Positions 10,236 to 18,197 of a DNA stretch of 64,000 nucleotides are shown here, in pieces; position 1 is the first letter of the stretch, and every line of letters begins with the position of its first letter. The stretch is from Clostridium sp. 1001271B_151109_B4 (lineage in GTDB: Bacteria; Bacillota; Clostridia; Clostridiales; Clostridiaceae). The notes below the pieces were generated by a model. It was not told where the DNA came from and did no database searches. It worked only from the letters and a program-made list of their open reading frames with translations. The DNA lies in assembly GCF_015670405.1 (NCBI RefSeq), contig NZ_JADPBQ010000001.1, positions 42,271-106,270 on the forward strand. The letters are read 5' to 3'. A program made the position numbers and the translations under genes.

Positions 10236-11186
10236 ATGAATGATAAAAATCCTTATATTTTAGTTTTAGGAGCTTCGATTGTTGATATTTTTGGGTTTTG
10301 CGGAAGAAGTTATGCCCAAAGGGATTCAATACCAGGGCATATAAAAATATCTTTTGGAGGAGTATGTAGAAATATTGCAGAAAATCTAGCAAGAGTTGGA
10401 GTAGAAACAAAGTTTATTTCGACTTTAGGTGATGATGAAAATGGAAAAAGCATTTTTGATCACTCTAAAAGATTAGGATATAACATGGAGCATTCATTAT
10501 TTTTACAAAATGAAAGCACTCCAACATATATGGCAATTTTAAATCATCAAGGTGAAATGGAATCAGCTGTAGTAGATATGGAAAGCTTAAATAAAATGGA
10601 TGAAAGCTTTATAGATGAAAAAGATAGTATTTTTAGAAATGCACAATATACTATACTTGATTCAGATAATCCAGTTTTATTAGAGTATATTTTAAAGAAA
10701 TATGAAGGAATAAGCAACTTTATATTAGATCCAGTATCAGCAAAAAAAGCTAGAAAGATTCGTCATTTAATAAAATACTTCCATACAATAAAACCTAATA
10801 GATTTGAAACAGAAGCTTTATGTGGTTTTAAGATTGAAAGTAATGAAGACTTAAGAAAAGCAGGTAGATTTTTCATTGAACAAGGTGTAAAAAATGTATT
10901 CATTAGCTTAGATGCAGATGGAATATACTATATTACTAGTGAAGGTGAAGAAGGAACCCTTGCATGTGCTGATAAGATAGATGTAAAAAACGTTACAGGA
11001 GCTGGTGATTCATTTGTTGCTGGAATTGGATATGGATATATGAATAATTTAAATATTAAAGATACTCTTAAATATTCAGTTGCAATGTCTATAATTACAA
11101 TAACTCATGAAGAAACTATAAATCCTGACATGTGTCATGCTTTAGTTGAGGATTTTGTTAAAAATACTAGATGGAATGAAAATTAA
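10236..11186 (+). CDS. psuK: PfkB-family kinase, probably pseudouridine kinase
   Basis: Ribokinase/PfkB sugar kinase of 316 residues. The N-terminal substrate region contains PGHIKISFGGVCRNIAENLA, which closely resembles the PGKIKF..GGVGRNIAQNLA segment of E. coli PsuK as I recall it. The C-terminal ATP/anion-hole motif VTGAGDSFVAG is near residue 255, with the catalytic Asp in GAGD. PsuK phosphorylates pseudouridine to its 5'-phosphate, which PsuG then splits; no psuG lies next to it here. The family assignment is firm, the substrate an inference. Flanked by terminators, so probably monocistronic. Confidence 0.8.
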   Translation: MNDKNPYILVLGASIVDIFGFCGRSYAQRDSIPGHIKISFGGVCRNIAENLARVGVETKFISTLGDDENGKSIFDHSKRLGYNMEHSLFLQNESTPTYMAILNHQGEMESAVVDMESLNKMDESFIDEKDSIFRNAQYTILDSDNPVLLEYILKKYEGISNFILDPVSAKKARKIRHLIKYFHTIKPNRFETEALCGFKIESNEDLRKAGRFFIEQGVKNVFISLDADGIYYITSEGEEGTLACADKIDVKNVTGAGDSFVAGIGYGYMNNLNIKDTLKYSVAMSIITITHEETINPDMCHALVEDFVKNTRWNEN

Positions 11187-11195
11187 TACTTTCAG

Positions 11196-11225
11196 ATAAG
11201 ACTCTTTAATGAGTCTTATTTTTTT
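11196..11225 (+). terminator. Terminator after the PfkB kinase gene
   Basis: Perfect 9-bp stem ATAAGACTC (11196-11204) / GAGTCTTAT (11211-11219), six-base loop, then a run of T. Confidence 0.9.
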
Positions 11226-11244
11226 ACTAATGATTTCTTTAAAA

Positions 11245-11274
11245 TTGAAAATATGGTAATTATAGTGATATAAT
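11245..11274 (+). promoter_or_regulatory. Sigma-A-type promoter of the hyp operon
   Basis: TTGAAA (11245-11250), 18-base spacer, perfect TATAAT (11269-11274), followed by a 78-base leader to hypF. No clear operator is seen. Confidence 0.65.
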
Positions 11275-11352
11275 TAAGTGAGATTATAATGTTAACTGAT
11301 AGTATAAGACTATAAATATATTAAATAGTTTTAAATAAATTGAGGGGTACAG

Positions 11353-13632
11353 ATGAGTAAAAAAAGAAAGGTTATTGATGTTTATGGAATTGTACAAGGT
11401 GTTGGGTTTAGGCCTTTTGTTTATAACTTAGCTATAAAAAACAGTTTAACCGGATATGTTAACAATAACAGTGATGGTGTTATTATAGATGTTCAAGGAG
11501 AGGAAAATAATTTAGAGGCATTTGTTGTTGAATTAAGTAAAAATCCACCACTTTTATCTAAAATAAAGAAAATGAATATTACTGAAAAAAAGGTAAAGCA
11601 AGAACATACGGATTTTTATATAAAATCAACTGAAAAAAATTTAAATCCTACCACATATATTTCACCAGATTACTCAATATGTGATAAATGTAAAACAGAA
11701 ATTTTTGATAAGAATGATAAAAGATATAGATATCCCTTTACAAATTGTACATGCTGTGGGCCGAGGTTTTCAATAATTAAAGAACTACCATATGATAGGA
11801 ATTTAACAACAATGAATAAATTTGAAATGTGTAAAAGTTGTAAAGATGAATATAATAATCCTGCAAATAGAAGATTTCATGCACAACCAAATGCATGTCC
11901 AAAATGCGGACCCATGGTATTTTTAAGTAAAAGTAATGGAGAATTAATAAAATGTGAAGATCCTTTAAGAGAAACTATTAAATTGATTAAAGAAGGTAAT
12001 ATAATAGCAGTTAAAGGATTAGGCGGATTTAATTTATGTTGTGATGCTAAAAATAAAGAGGCAATAAGGTTATTAAGAGAAAAAAAGAATAGACCAAGAA
12101 AGCCGTTAGCTGTAATGATGAGGGATTTAGATGTTGTTAAAAAATACTGTAATTTAAGTAAGGAAGAAGCGAAAGTATTATTAAGTAATGAAAGACCAAT
12201 CGTACTATTAAAAAAGAATAAAAATTATAATCTTCCTAAAAATTTGGCATCTGATAATAAGAGATTAGGGGTAATGCTTCCATATACTCCATTGCATTAT
12301 TTGTTATTTGATGAAAATACAGAAATATTAGTTATGACAAGTGGAAATATAAGTGGAGAGCCAATAATTTATAAAAATGATGAAGCATTAGAAAAATTAA
12401 ATAATATAGCACATTATTATTTGTTAAATAATAGAGACATTTATATGAGTATTGATGATTCTGTTATTAGAGTTATTAAGAATAGAGAAAGAGTTATAAG
12501 GAGTGCTAGAGGATATTCACCTAAAAGTATATTTATGAATACTAAAAGTGAAATTTTAGCACTAGGGTCAGAATTGAAAAATACTATAAGTGTTAGTAAT
12601 AAAAATGATGTATTTATTAGTGAGTATATAGGTGATTTAAAAAATATAGAAACTATTAATAAGTTTGAAAGATCAATTTCCCATTATTTTAAAATATATA
12701 GTATAAAACCTAAAGTAATTGTTTATGATATGCATCCAAGTTTCATTTATAGAGAAATGAATTTAAAGGAGAAATTAAATTTAAATAATGATATTAAAAT
12801 TATAGAAACACAGCATCATCATAGCCATGTTGTAAGCTGTATGGTAGAAAATGATATAAATGAACAAGTAATAGGTATTGCATATGATGGAACTGGATAT
12901 GGAGATGATAAAAAAATATGGGGTGGAGAATTTTTACTATGTAATAGAAAAAAATATGTAAGAATTGGACATTTACAGTATTTTAATTTACCAGGTGGAG
13001 AAAGTTCTATTAAAAATCCATGGAAAATTGCATTATCTTTACTATATAAGTCATATAATGATGATTTTATTAACTATATACCCAATAATCTTAAGAATAA
13101 AAGTGTTAGTGTAATTAAGAATATTATTGATAAAAAAATAAACTCACCTGAAACATCAAGTATAGGTAGATTATTTGATGGAATTTCTGCTTTAATTGGA
13201 TTAATTGAAGAAATTTCTTTTGAAGGTGAAGCAGCTATAATATTAGAAAATATAAGTAATGAAGAAATAATAAGTAACTATAAATATAATATAGATAAAA
13301 TAGAAGATAGATATATTATAAAATTTAATGAAATAATTATAGGAATAGTTAATGATATTAGAAATAAAGTTACTAAAGATATTATTAGTGCAAAATTTCA
13401 TAATACTGTAGTTGAATTTACAATAGATATGGCAAAAAGGATTAGAGAAAAAAGCAAGATTAACAAAGTTATACTTACTGGGGGAGTATTTCAAAATGAA
13501 ATATTACTTGATAGAACTATTGTTAAATTAATTGAAAATAACTTTGATGTAATAACTCATACAATTATTCCTTGTAATGATAGTGGCATTAGTTTGGGTC
13601 AATTGGCAATAGCAAATGAAAAAATAAATTAA
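11353..13632 (+). CDS. hypF: Carbamoyltransferase HypF
   Basis: First enzyme of CN ligand synthesis for the [NiFe]-hydrogenase active site: transfers carbamoyl from carbamoyl phosphate, via carbamoyl-AMP, to the C-terminal Cys of HypE. Domains: N-terminal acylphosphatase (about 1-90, VYGIVQGVGFRPFVYNLA), two zinc fingers (about 108-185, with CDKCKTEI, CTCCGPRF, CKSCKDEY and ACPKCGP), a YrdC-like domain (about 200-380), and a Kae1-like carbamoyltransferase domain with the metal site HHHSHVVSCM and DGTGYG. The 759-residue length is complete. Strong ribosome binding site (TTGAGGGG). First gene of hypFCDE. Confidence 0.97.
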   Translation: MSKKRKVIDVYGIVQGVGFRPFVYNLAIKNSLTGYVNNNSDGVIIDVQGEENNLEAFVVELSKNPPLLSKIKKMNITEKKVKQEHTDFYIKSTEKNLNPTTYISPDYSICDKCKTEIFDKNDKRYRYPFTNCTCCGPRFSIIKELPYDRNLTTMNKFEMCKSCKDEYNNPANRRFHAQPNACPKCGPMVFLSKSNGELIKCEDPLRETIKLIKEGNIIAVKGLGGFNLCCDAKNKEAIRLLREKKNRPRKPLAVMMRDLDVVKKYCNLSKEEAKVLLSNERPIVLLKKNKNYNLPKNLASDNKRLGVMLPYTPLHYLLFDENTEILVMTSGNISGEPIIYKNDEALEKLNNIAHYYLLNNRDIYMSIDDSVIRVIKNRERVIRSARGYSPKSIFMNTKSEILALGSELKNTISVSNKNDVFISEYIGDLKNIETINKFERSISHYFKIYSIKPKVIVYDMHPSFIYREMNLKEKLNLNNDIKIIETQHHHSHVVSCMVENDINEQVIGIAYDGTGYGDDKKIWGGEFLLCNRKKYVRIGHLQYFNLPGGESSIKNPWKIALSLLYKSYNDDFINYIPNNLKNKSVSVIKNIIDKKINSPETSSIGRLFDGISALIGLIEEISFEGEAAIILENISNEEIISNYKYNIDKIEDRYIIKFNEIIIGIVNDIRNKVTKDIISAKFHNTVVEFTIDMAKRIREKSKINKVILTGGVFQNEILLDRTIVKLIENNFDVITHTIIPCNDSGISLGQLAIANEKIN

Positions 13633-13718
13633 ATATAAATGAGTTTAAAAAGTGTAAGAAAATTTAATTCAGCAAATTAAAGCTTTTATATATAGCTTAT
13701 TTGAAAGGAGAAAAATAT

Positions 13719-13967
13719 ATGTGTATAGCAGTTCCGGCGAGAATAGAATCTATTATGGATAATGAAGCAACTGTAAGTTATGGTGGAATAAAGATGAAAG
13801 TGAATATTATGTTTATAAATGAACCTAAAGAGGGTGACTATGTATTAGTTCATGCAGGCTGTGCAATTCAAAAAATAGATGAAGATTATGCTAATGAAAC
13901 ACTAGAAATATTTAGCGAGCTTAGTCAGGCAATTGAGGAGTGTGAAAGAAGTGGACACACTAAATAA
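13719..13967 (+). CDS. hypC: Hydrogenase maturation chaperone HypC
   Basis: Small chaperone (82 residues) that binds the Fe(CN)2CO precursor together with HypD and delivers it to the hydrogenase large subunit. The essential N-terminal Cys is residue 2 (MCIAVPARI) when translation starts at ATG 13719; AAAGGAG (13704-13710) is well placed for it. An upstream in-frame TTG overlaps that ribosome binding site and would bury the required Cys, so it is rejected. The 3' end overlaps hypD. Confidence 0.95.
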   Translation: MCIAVPARIESIMDNEATVSYGGIKMKVNIMFINEPKEGDYVLVHAGCAIQKIDEDYANETLEIFSELSQAIEECERSGHTK

Positions 13968-15030
13968 GCTAAAGGACGTTACTATTACAAAGAAGCTTTT
14001 AGATAAGATAAAAAGTGAGGTAATATCAGAAATTTCTATTATGGAAGTGTGTGGAACGCATACAAATGTAATTTTAAAGAGTGGTATAAAGGAGTTATTG
14101 CCTGAAAAAATAAGACTTATAAATGGGCCAGGTTGTCCTGTGTGTGTAACACCACAAGGTTATATTGATACAGCAATAAAACTATCAAAAAAAGAAAATA
14201 TTATAATTACTACTTTTGGTGACTTGATGAGGGTTCCAGGAAAGGAAAGTACCTTAAGTAAGGAAAAAGCATTAGGAAGTGATATTAGGGTTGTTTATTC
14301 ACCATTAGATAGTATTAAAATAGCTAGGGAGAATCCAAGTAAAGAGGTTATATTTTTAGGTATAGGATTTGAAACAACAGCTCCAATCATTGCATTGAGT
14401 ATAAAAATAGCTAGTGATGAAAATATCAATAATTTTTCAGTTTTTAATAGTCTAAAGACAATGCCAGAAGCAATGAAGAGTTTAGTATTAAATCCTAATA
14501 TAAAGATTGATGCATTTTTATGTCCTGGACATGTTGCAACGATAATTGGTGAAAATCAATTTAAGAAATTAGCGTTGAAATATAATATTCCAATGGTTAT
14601 AGCTGGGTTTGAGATAAATGATATTTTAGCATCTATATATACAATAATAGAGATGAATAAGAATAATAAAAATTATTTAGTTAATTTATATAGTAGGCTT
14701 GTAAAAAGAGATGGGAATATAAATGCAGTTAATATAATAAATGAAGTTTTTGAAAAAAGCGAAAGCATATGGAGAGGTCTAGGAAAATTAGATAATGCAG
14801 GATTAATTATTAAAAATAAATATAGTCATTTTGATGCATTAAATAAATTTGACATTGAACTTATACAGGAAAGTGATAATAAAGGATGTTCTTGTGGAGA
14901 AGTGTTAATGGGTATAAAGGAACCAACAGAATGTAATTTGTTTGGGAATATATGTACTCCTATGACTCCAATTGGAGCGTGTATGGTATCAGAGGAAGGA
15001 ACTTGTTCTGCTTATTATAAATATAAGTAA
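13951..15030 (+). CDS. hypD: Hydrogenase maturation protein HypD
   Basis: Fe-S scaffold on which the Fe(CN)2CO unit is assembled. Conserved Cys motifs are present: CGTHT, GPGCPVC, and the C-terminal cluster region with GCSCGEVLMGI, CNLFGNICTPMTPIGACM and GTCSAYY. Start is uncertain: GTG 13951 is chosen because GAGGAG (13935-13940) has workable spacing; GTG 13942 and TTG 13933 are also in frame. It overlaps hypC by 17 bases, implying coupling of two proteins known to act as a complex. Confidence 0.95.
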   Translation: MDTLNKLKDVTITKKLLDKIKSEVISEISIMEVCGTHTNVILKSGIKELLPEKIRLINGPGCPVCVTPQGYIDTAIKLSKKENIIITTFGDLMRVPGKESTLSKEKALGSDIRVVYSPLDSIKIARENPSKEVIFLGIGFETTAPIIALSIKIASDENINNFSVFNSLKTMPEAMKSLVLNPNIKIDAFLCPGHVATIIGENQFKKLALKYNIPMVIAGFEINDILASIYTIIEMNKNNKNYLVNLYSRLVKRDGNINAVNIINEVFEKSESIWRGLGKLDNAGLIIKNKYSHFDALNKFDIELIQESDNKGCSCGEVLMGIKEPTECNLFGNICTPMTPIGACMVSEEGTCSAYYKYK

Positions 15031-15052
15031 TTTAGTTGGAGGGAGAGATTTT

Positions 15053-16066
15053 ATGAGTAATGAAATTATAACTTTAAGCCATGGTAGTGGTGGAAAGGCA
15101 ACTAATAAATTAATTAATAATGTATTTTATAAATATTTTAATAATGAAATTTTAAATCAACAAAATGATTCATCAGTTTTGCCGTTAATAGATGGAAGAA
15201 TTGCAATATCTACAGATTCTTTCGTTATAAATCCAATATTTTTTAATGGAGGAGATATAGGTAAACTTGCTATTTGTGGAACGATTAATGATATATCTAT
15301 GAGTGGGGCAAAGCCGTTATATATTACGGTAGGTTTTATAATTGAAGAGGGATTAGAGATTAATGATCTAGAGAAAATAGTGAAATCTATGGCTGATACA
15401 GCTAAAAAGGCAAATGTAAAAATTGTAACTGGTGATACAAAGGTTGTAGAACGAGGAAGTTGCGATAAAATATATATTAATACAACTGGTATTGGAATAA
15501 TAGAAAATGAGGGATGTTATTATAGTGGAGATATGGTCAAAGATGGTGATTATATATTATTAAGTGGCACTATAGGTGATCACGGAATGTGTATTATGAA
15601 TAATAGAGAAAATTTAGGGTTTGATGTAGATATTAACAGTGATTGTTGCTTATTAAATTTCTTAATAGATGATATTTTATCAGTAAGCAAAAATGTTAGG
15701 GTACTAAGAGATCCTACAAGAGGTGGAGTAGCTACAACACTAAATGAAATAATTGAGCATAGCAATATTAGTATAGAGATTGAAGAAGAGAATATTCCAG
15801 TAAAAAAAGAGGTTTCTGCAATGTGTGATATTTTAGGATTAGATCCTCTTTATGTAGCCAATGAAGGAAAGTTAATTGTAATTGTTGATAAGGATGATGT
15901 TTCAAAGGTGCTAGAAGTAATGAAAAAAAATGAAGTAGGTCAGGATGCAGTAATTTTAGGAAAAGCTATAGATGATGGTAAAAATAAATTATATCTTAAA
16001 ACTAAAATTGGTGGTAAAAGAATTATAAGTATGCCGGATGGTGAATTATTAGTTAGAATTTGTTAA
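15053..16066 (+). CDS. hypE: Hydrogenase maturation protein HypE
   Basis: PurM-like ATPase (337 residues) that carries the carbamoyl group on its C-terminal Cys and dehydrates it to thiocyanate. Visible: N-terminal LSHGSGGKAT, the ATP-binding DPTRGGVATTLNE, and the C-terminal VRIC, matching the usual PRIC tail with the acceptor Cys last. Start at ATG 15053 behind GGAGGGAGAG. It is 22 bases after hypD and is the last gene of the unit; hypA, hypB and hydrogenase structural genes are not present. Confidence 0.96.
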   Translation: MSNEIITLSHGSGGKATNKLINNVFYKYFNNEILNQQNDSSVLPLIDGRIAISTDSFVINPIFFNGGDIGKLAICGTINDISMSGAKPLYITVGFIIEEGLEINDLEKIVKSMADTAKKANVKIVTGDTKVVERGSCDKIYINTTGIGIIENEGCYYSGDMVKDGDYILLSGTIGDHGMCIMNNRENLGFDVDINSDCCLLNFLIDDILSVSKNVRVLRDPTRGGVATTLNEIIEHSNISIEIEEENIPVKKEVSAMCDILGLDPLYVANEGKLIVIVDKDDVSKVLEVMKKNEVGQDAVILGKAIDDGKNKLYLKTKIGGKRIISMPDGELLVRIC

Positions 16067-16072
16067 TAAAAT

Positions 16073-16146
16073 TAAAATGACAAATAGCAAATTACTTCTT
16101 TATAAGATAATTTATATTAAACTTGCTATTTGTCATTTTTTTATTT
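16073..16146 (+). terminator. Terminator after hypE
   Basis: Perfect 17-bp stem AAAATGACAAATAGCAA (16074-16090) with its complement at 16123-16139, 32-base loop, then T-rich. It also reads as a hairpin for the convergent minus-strand gene. Confidence 0.85.
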
Positions 16147-16163
16147 AAAGTGCAATTATAATC

Positions 16164-16850
16164 TTAACATAAAATTGATTTAATGCATTTGATGGCTTTG
16201 CAGTTATTAGAAGTTTCTATATATAATGAATTATCTTCACCATAAAATGAAGAAAATACATCTAAGTTTTCAGAAACTGCGCAATAAATTTTAGCAAAAG
16301 TTCCTGATTTAACATTTGGTAGTTTAACTCTTATAGTTTTACTTTCAATATAATTTATACACCATTTGTCTAATATACACTTAACAGTTCTTACATCTTT
16401 TGAATTTTGTTTTTTATTATTTCCAACAACAAAATTAAATAGACTACAACTATCATTTAAATTTAAATATGAATAGCCATTTAATGATATTTTTTTGCAT
16501 GCTATTTCTGATAATAAATCACAGATAGTATCTGAATTTGCTATAATTGAAAGTTGAGTTCTTTCTTCTATAGAAACATCACAACATGAAAAGTTATCTT
16601 GGTTGCTACTTGAAAAATCCCTAGAGAAATCACTTATGCCGCTCCTAGAGAAATCCCTAGAGAAATCACTTACGTTGCTCCTAGAGAAATCATTAGAGAA
16701 ATCGCTTTGACTTTCACTTGGGCAATCACTTGGGCAATCACTTAGACAATCACTTGGGCAATCACTTAGACAATCACTTGGGCAATCACTTATACAATTA
16801 CTTGGGCAATCACTTTGATAGTCACATGAATTAAAATAATAATCTGACAT
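16164..16850 (-). CDS. Ser/Asp/Cys-repeat protein with possible tandem ACT-like C-terminal region
   Basis: Function not recognised. Residues 1-90 are low-complexity: about seven SDC(P/L) tetrads, encoded by a 12-base tandem repeat near 16700-16815, then three units around SDFSRDFSRS from a longer repeat (about 16610-16700). Residues 90-228 look folded: SIEERTQLSIIANSD, then TIRVKLPNVKSGTFAKIYCAV and SLYIETSNNCKAIKCI, which resembles the beta-alpha-beta pattern of ACT domains (inference only). No signal peptide. Cysteine content is unusually high throughout. Copy number of the repeats can vary without a frameshift because units are multiples of three. The protein ends just inside the hypE terminator region. 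Confidence 0.6.
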   Translation of the reverse strand: MSDYYFNSCDYQSDCPSNCISDCPSDCLSDCPSDCLSDCPSDCPSESQSDFSNDFSRSNVSDFSRDFSRSGISDFSRDFSSSNQDNFSCCDVSIEERTQLSIIANSDTICDLLSEIACKKISLNGYSYLNLNDSCSLFNFVVGNNKKQNSKDVRTVKCILDKWCINYIESKTIRVKLPNVKSGTFAKIYCAVSENLDVFSSFYGEDNSLYIETSNNCKAIKCIKSILC

Positions 16851-17066
16851 TATATCATCTCCATATAATCTTTTGTTTTAATTGTTCATAATACATAATA
16901 TGAAGAAGATAATAAAAGGTTCAAAGTATTAATATAAAATTAAAAGGTTTATGTTTATAAAAAATTTTTTAAAATCTATCTAAAGTTAAAAGTAAGTACA
17001 AATGGAAAACATCTTATAGGATATTAGTATTCTTACGGGAAAAGATAATATTGAGGTGAGATTATT

Positions 17067-17198
17067 ATGACAAATAAAATGAAAAAAACTAAACATCAAC
17101 ACAAAAATGTAAATCATAACCCACAAGTAGAAAGTGTAAAAGCATGTTTTGGAGAACCAAAGGCTAAAACATATGATCCTACTGATTTTAAGATATAA
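17067..17198 (+). CDS. Small hydrophilic protein (43 aa), possibly CPC_1213 family
   Basis: Short ORF with a good ribosome binding site (GAGGTGAG, 17053-17060). The product is Lys/His/Asn-rich (KHQHKNVNHNPQ) and ends in FGEPKAKTYDPTDFKI. It resembles, from memory, the small clostridial CPC_1213 family; function unknown. It is followed after 17 bases by another small gene and a third further on, suggesting one transcript of small proteins (17067-17667). Confidence 0.65.
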   Translation: MTNKMKKTKHQHKNVNHNPQVESVKACFGEPKAKTYDPTDFKI

Positions 17199-17215
17199 CA
17201 AAGGTAGTGATTATA

Positions 17216-17476
17216 TTGGAAAAATATGATTATGTATTTAGATGGCTAAAAAAGGCAAAAAAACCAGAACGACATATTGAAGAAATGGAGATCTTTGCAA
17301 AAAAACATCCAATAATATTTATGAAGTTTCATAAAGAATCTAGTGCAATAGTAAAATATGATGAAACTGATGATAAATATATCAAAGCTAAAGAAGAGTT
17401 GACAGAATTATTTAACAAAAATGAGGATGCTTTCAAACAAGTTTTTCATGCAGTTGAAACTAAATTTAATTATTAA
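17216..17476 (+). CDS. Conserved-looking hypothetical protein (86 aa)
   Basis: Not recognised. Charged, mostly helical product (LKKAKKPERHIEEMEIFAKK), no signal peptide or membrane segment. TTG 17216 is preferred because AAAGGTAG (17200-17207) is about 8 bases upstream; the in-frame GTG 17207 overlaps that site. Middle gene of three small genes ending at a terminator. Confidence 0.6.
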   Translation: MEKYDYVFRWLKKAKKPERHIEEMEIFAKKHPIIFMKFHKESSAIVKYDETDDKYIKAKEELTELFNKNEDAFKQVFHAVETKFNY

Positions 17477-17496
17477 TTGTTTAAGAGGTAAAGTTT

Positions 17497-17667
17497 ATGG
17501 ATAATAATAAAAATAGAATGAAGGATAGACCTAAATCTAAAAATGAATTAAGGAAAATTGATCCAACAGGAAATTCAGAAGTTGGAATAGAAAATGGAGA
17601 AAGAATAGGTGCTCATTCACATAATAAAAAGAATTATAAGACCTATGAATGGATGCAAGATAAATAA
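17497..17667 (+). CDS. Small hydrophilic protein (56 aa)
   Basis: Too short for many gene finders but has AAGAGGT before its ATG. The product is Lys/Asn/Asp-rich with GERIGAHSHNKKNYKTYEW; no hydrophobic segment. Its composition resembles the small proteins at 17067 and 45429, and small spore proteins in general, but no family is assigned. A terminator follows after 18 bases. Confidence 0.6.
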   Translation: MDNNKNRMKDRPKSKNELRKIDPTGNSEVGIENGERIGAHSHNKKNYKTYEWMQDK

Positions 17668-17685
17668 AAATTATATTTAAAGTAA

Positions 17686-17721
17686 AAAAGGCTATACAAA
17701 TAAATGTATAGCCTTTTATTA
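17686..17721 (+). terminator. Terminator of the small-protein unit
   Basis: Perfect 13-bp stem AAAAGGCTATACA (17686-17698) / TGTATAGCCTTTT (17705-17717), AATAAA loop, then ATTA/T-rich sequence. Confidence 0.85.
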
Positions 17722-17894
17722 TGGTATTATATTAACAGGAAATGAAGAAAAATTAATGAAATACTTGCTATTATAAAGTTTCATTACTATAATTACCATG
17801 TAAAACATAAGAAATATAAAGAGAAAACTTTTGATATAATATTGCAAGTTTATAAAAGATATAATAGTTTGAATTTTAAATAAGGTGGGATAAA

Positions 17895-18194
17895 ATGGAG
17901 ACTAAAATCTTAATAGAAAACAAAGAAAAAGTTAAAGTAAAAAAACCAAAACACTATAAAGTTATTATGCATAATGATGACTTTACAACTATGGAATTTG
18001 TTGTAGATATATTAATGACAGTTTTTAAAAAAAATATAAATCAAGCAAATAAAATAATGATGGATGTTCATAAAATTGGAAGAGGAATTGTTGGAGTATA
18101 TCCTTATGACATAGCAACAACAAAAGTTGCTATTGCACTAGGAATGGCTAAGGAAGAAGGTTTTCCTTTTAACATTACAATTGAGGAGGAATAA
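17895..18194 (+). CDS. clpS: Clp protease adaptor ClpS
   Basis: Adaptor that delivers N-degron substrates to ClpAP. The core motif YKVIMHNDDFTTMEFVVDIL (about residues 27-46) contains the Asn-Asp-Asp of the N-end-residue pocket; the C-terminal VYPYDIATTKVAIAL is typical. 99 residues, normal length, with a charged N-terminal extension that inserts into ClpA. clpA follows after 3 bases. Confidence 0.95.
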   Translation: METKILIENKEKVKVKKPKHYKVIMHNDDFTTMEFVVDILMTVFKKNINQANKIMMDVHKIGRGIVGVYPYDIATTKVAIALGMAKEEGFPFNITIEEE

Positions 18195-18197
18195 AAG

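Noticed and set aside
13701..13718. Upstream TTG start for hypC
   Set aside because: It overlaps the ribosome binding site and would put extra residues before the Cys that must follow the initiator Met.
16610..16815. Regular short repeats that could suggest a CRISPR array
   Set aside because: Repeat units are 12 bases without unique spacers and lie inside an open frame with amino-acid-level periodicity.
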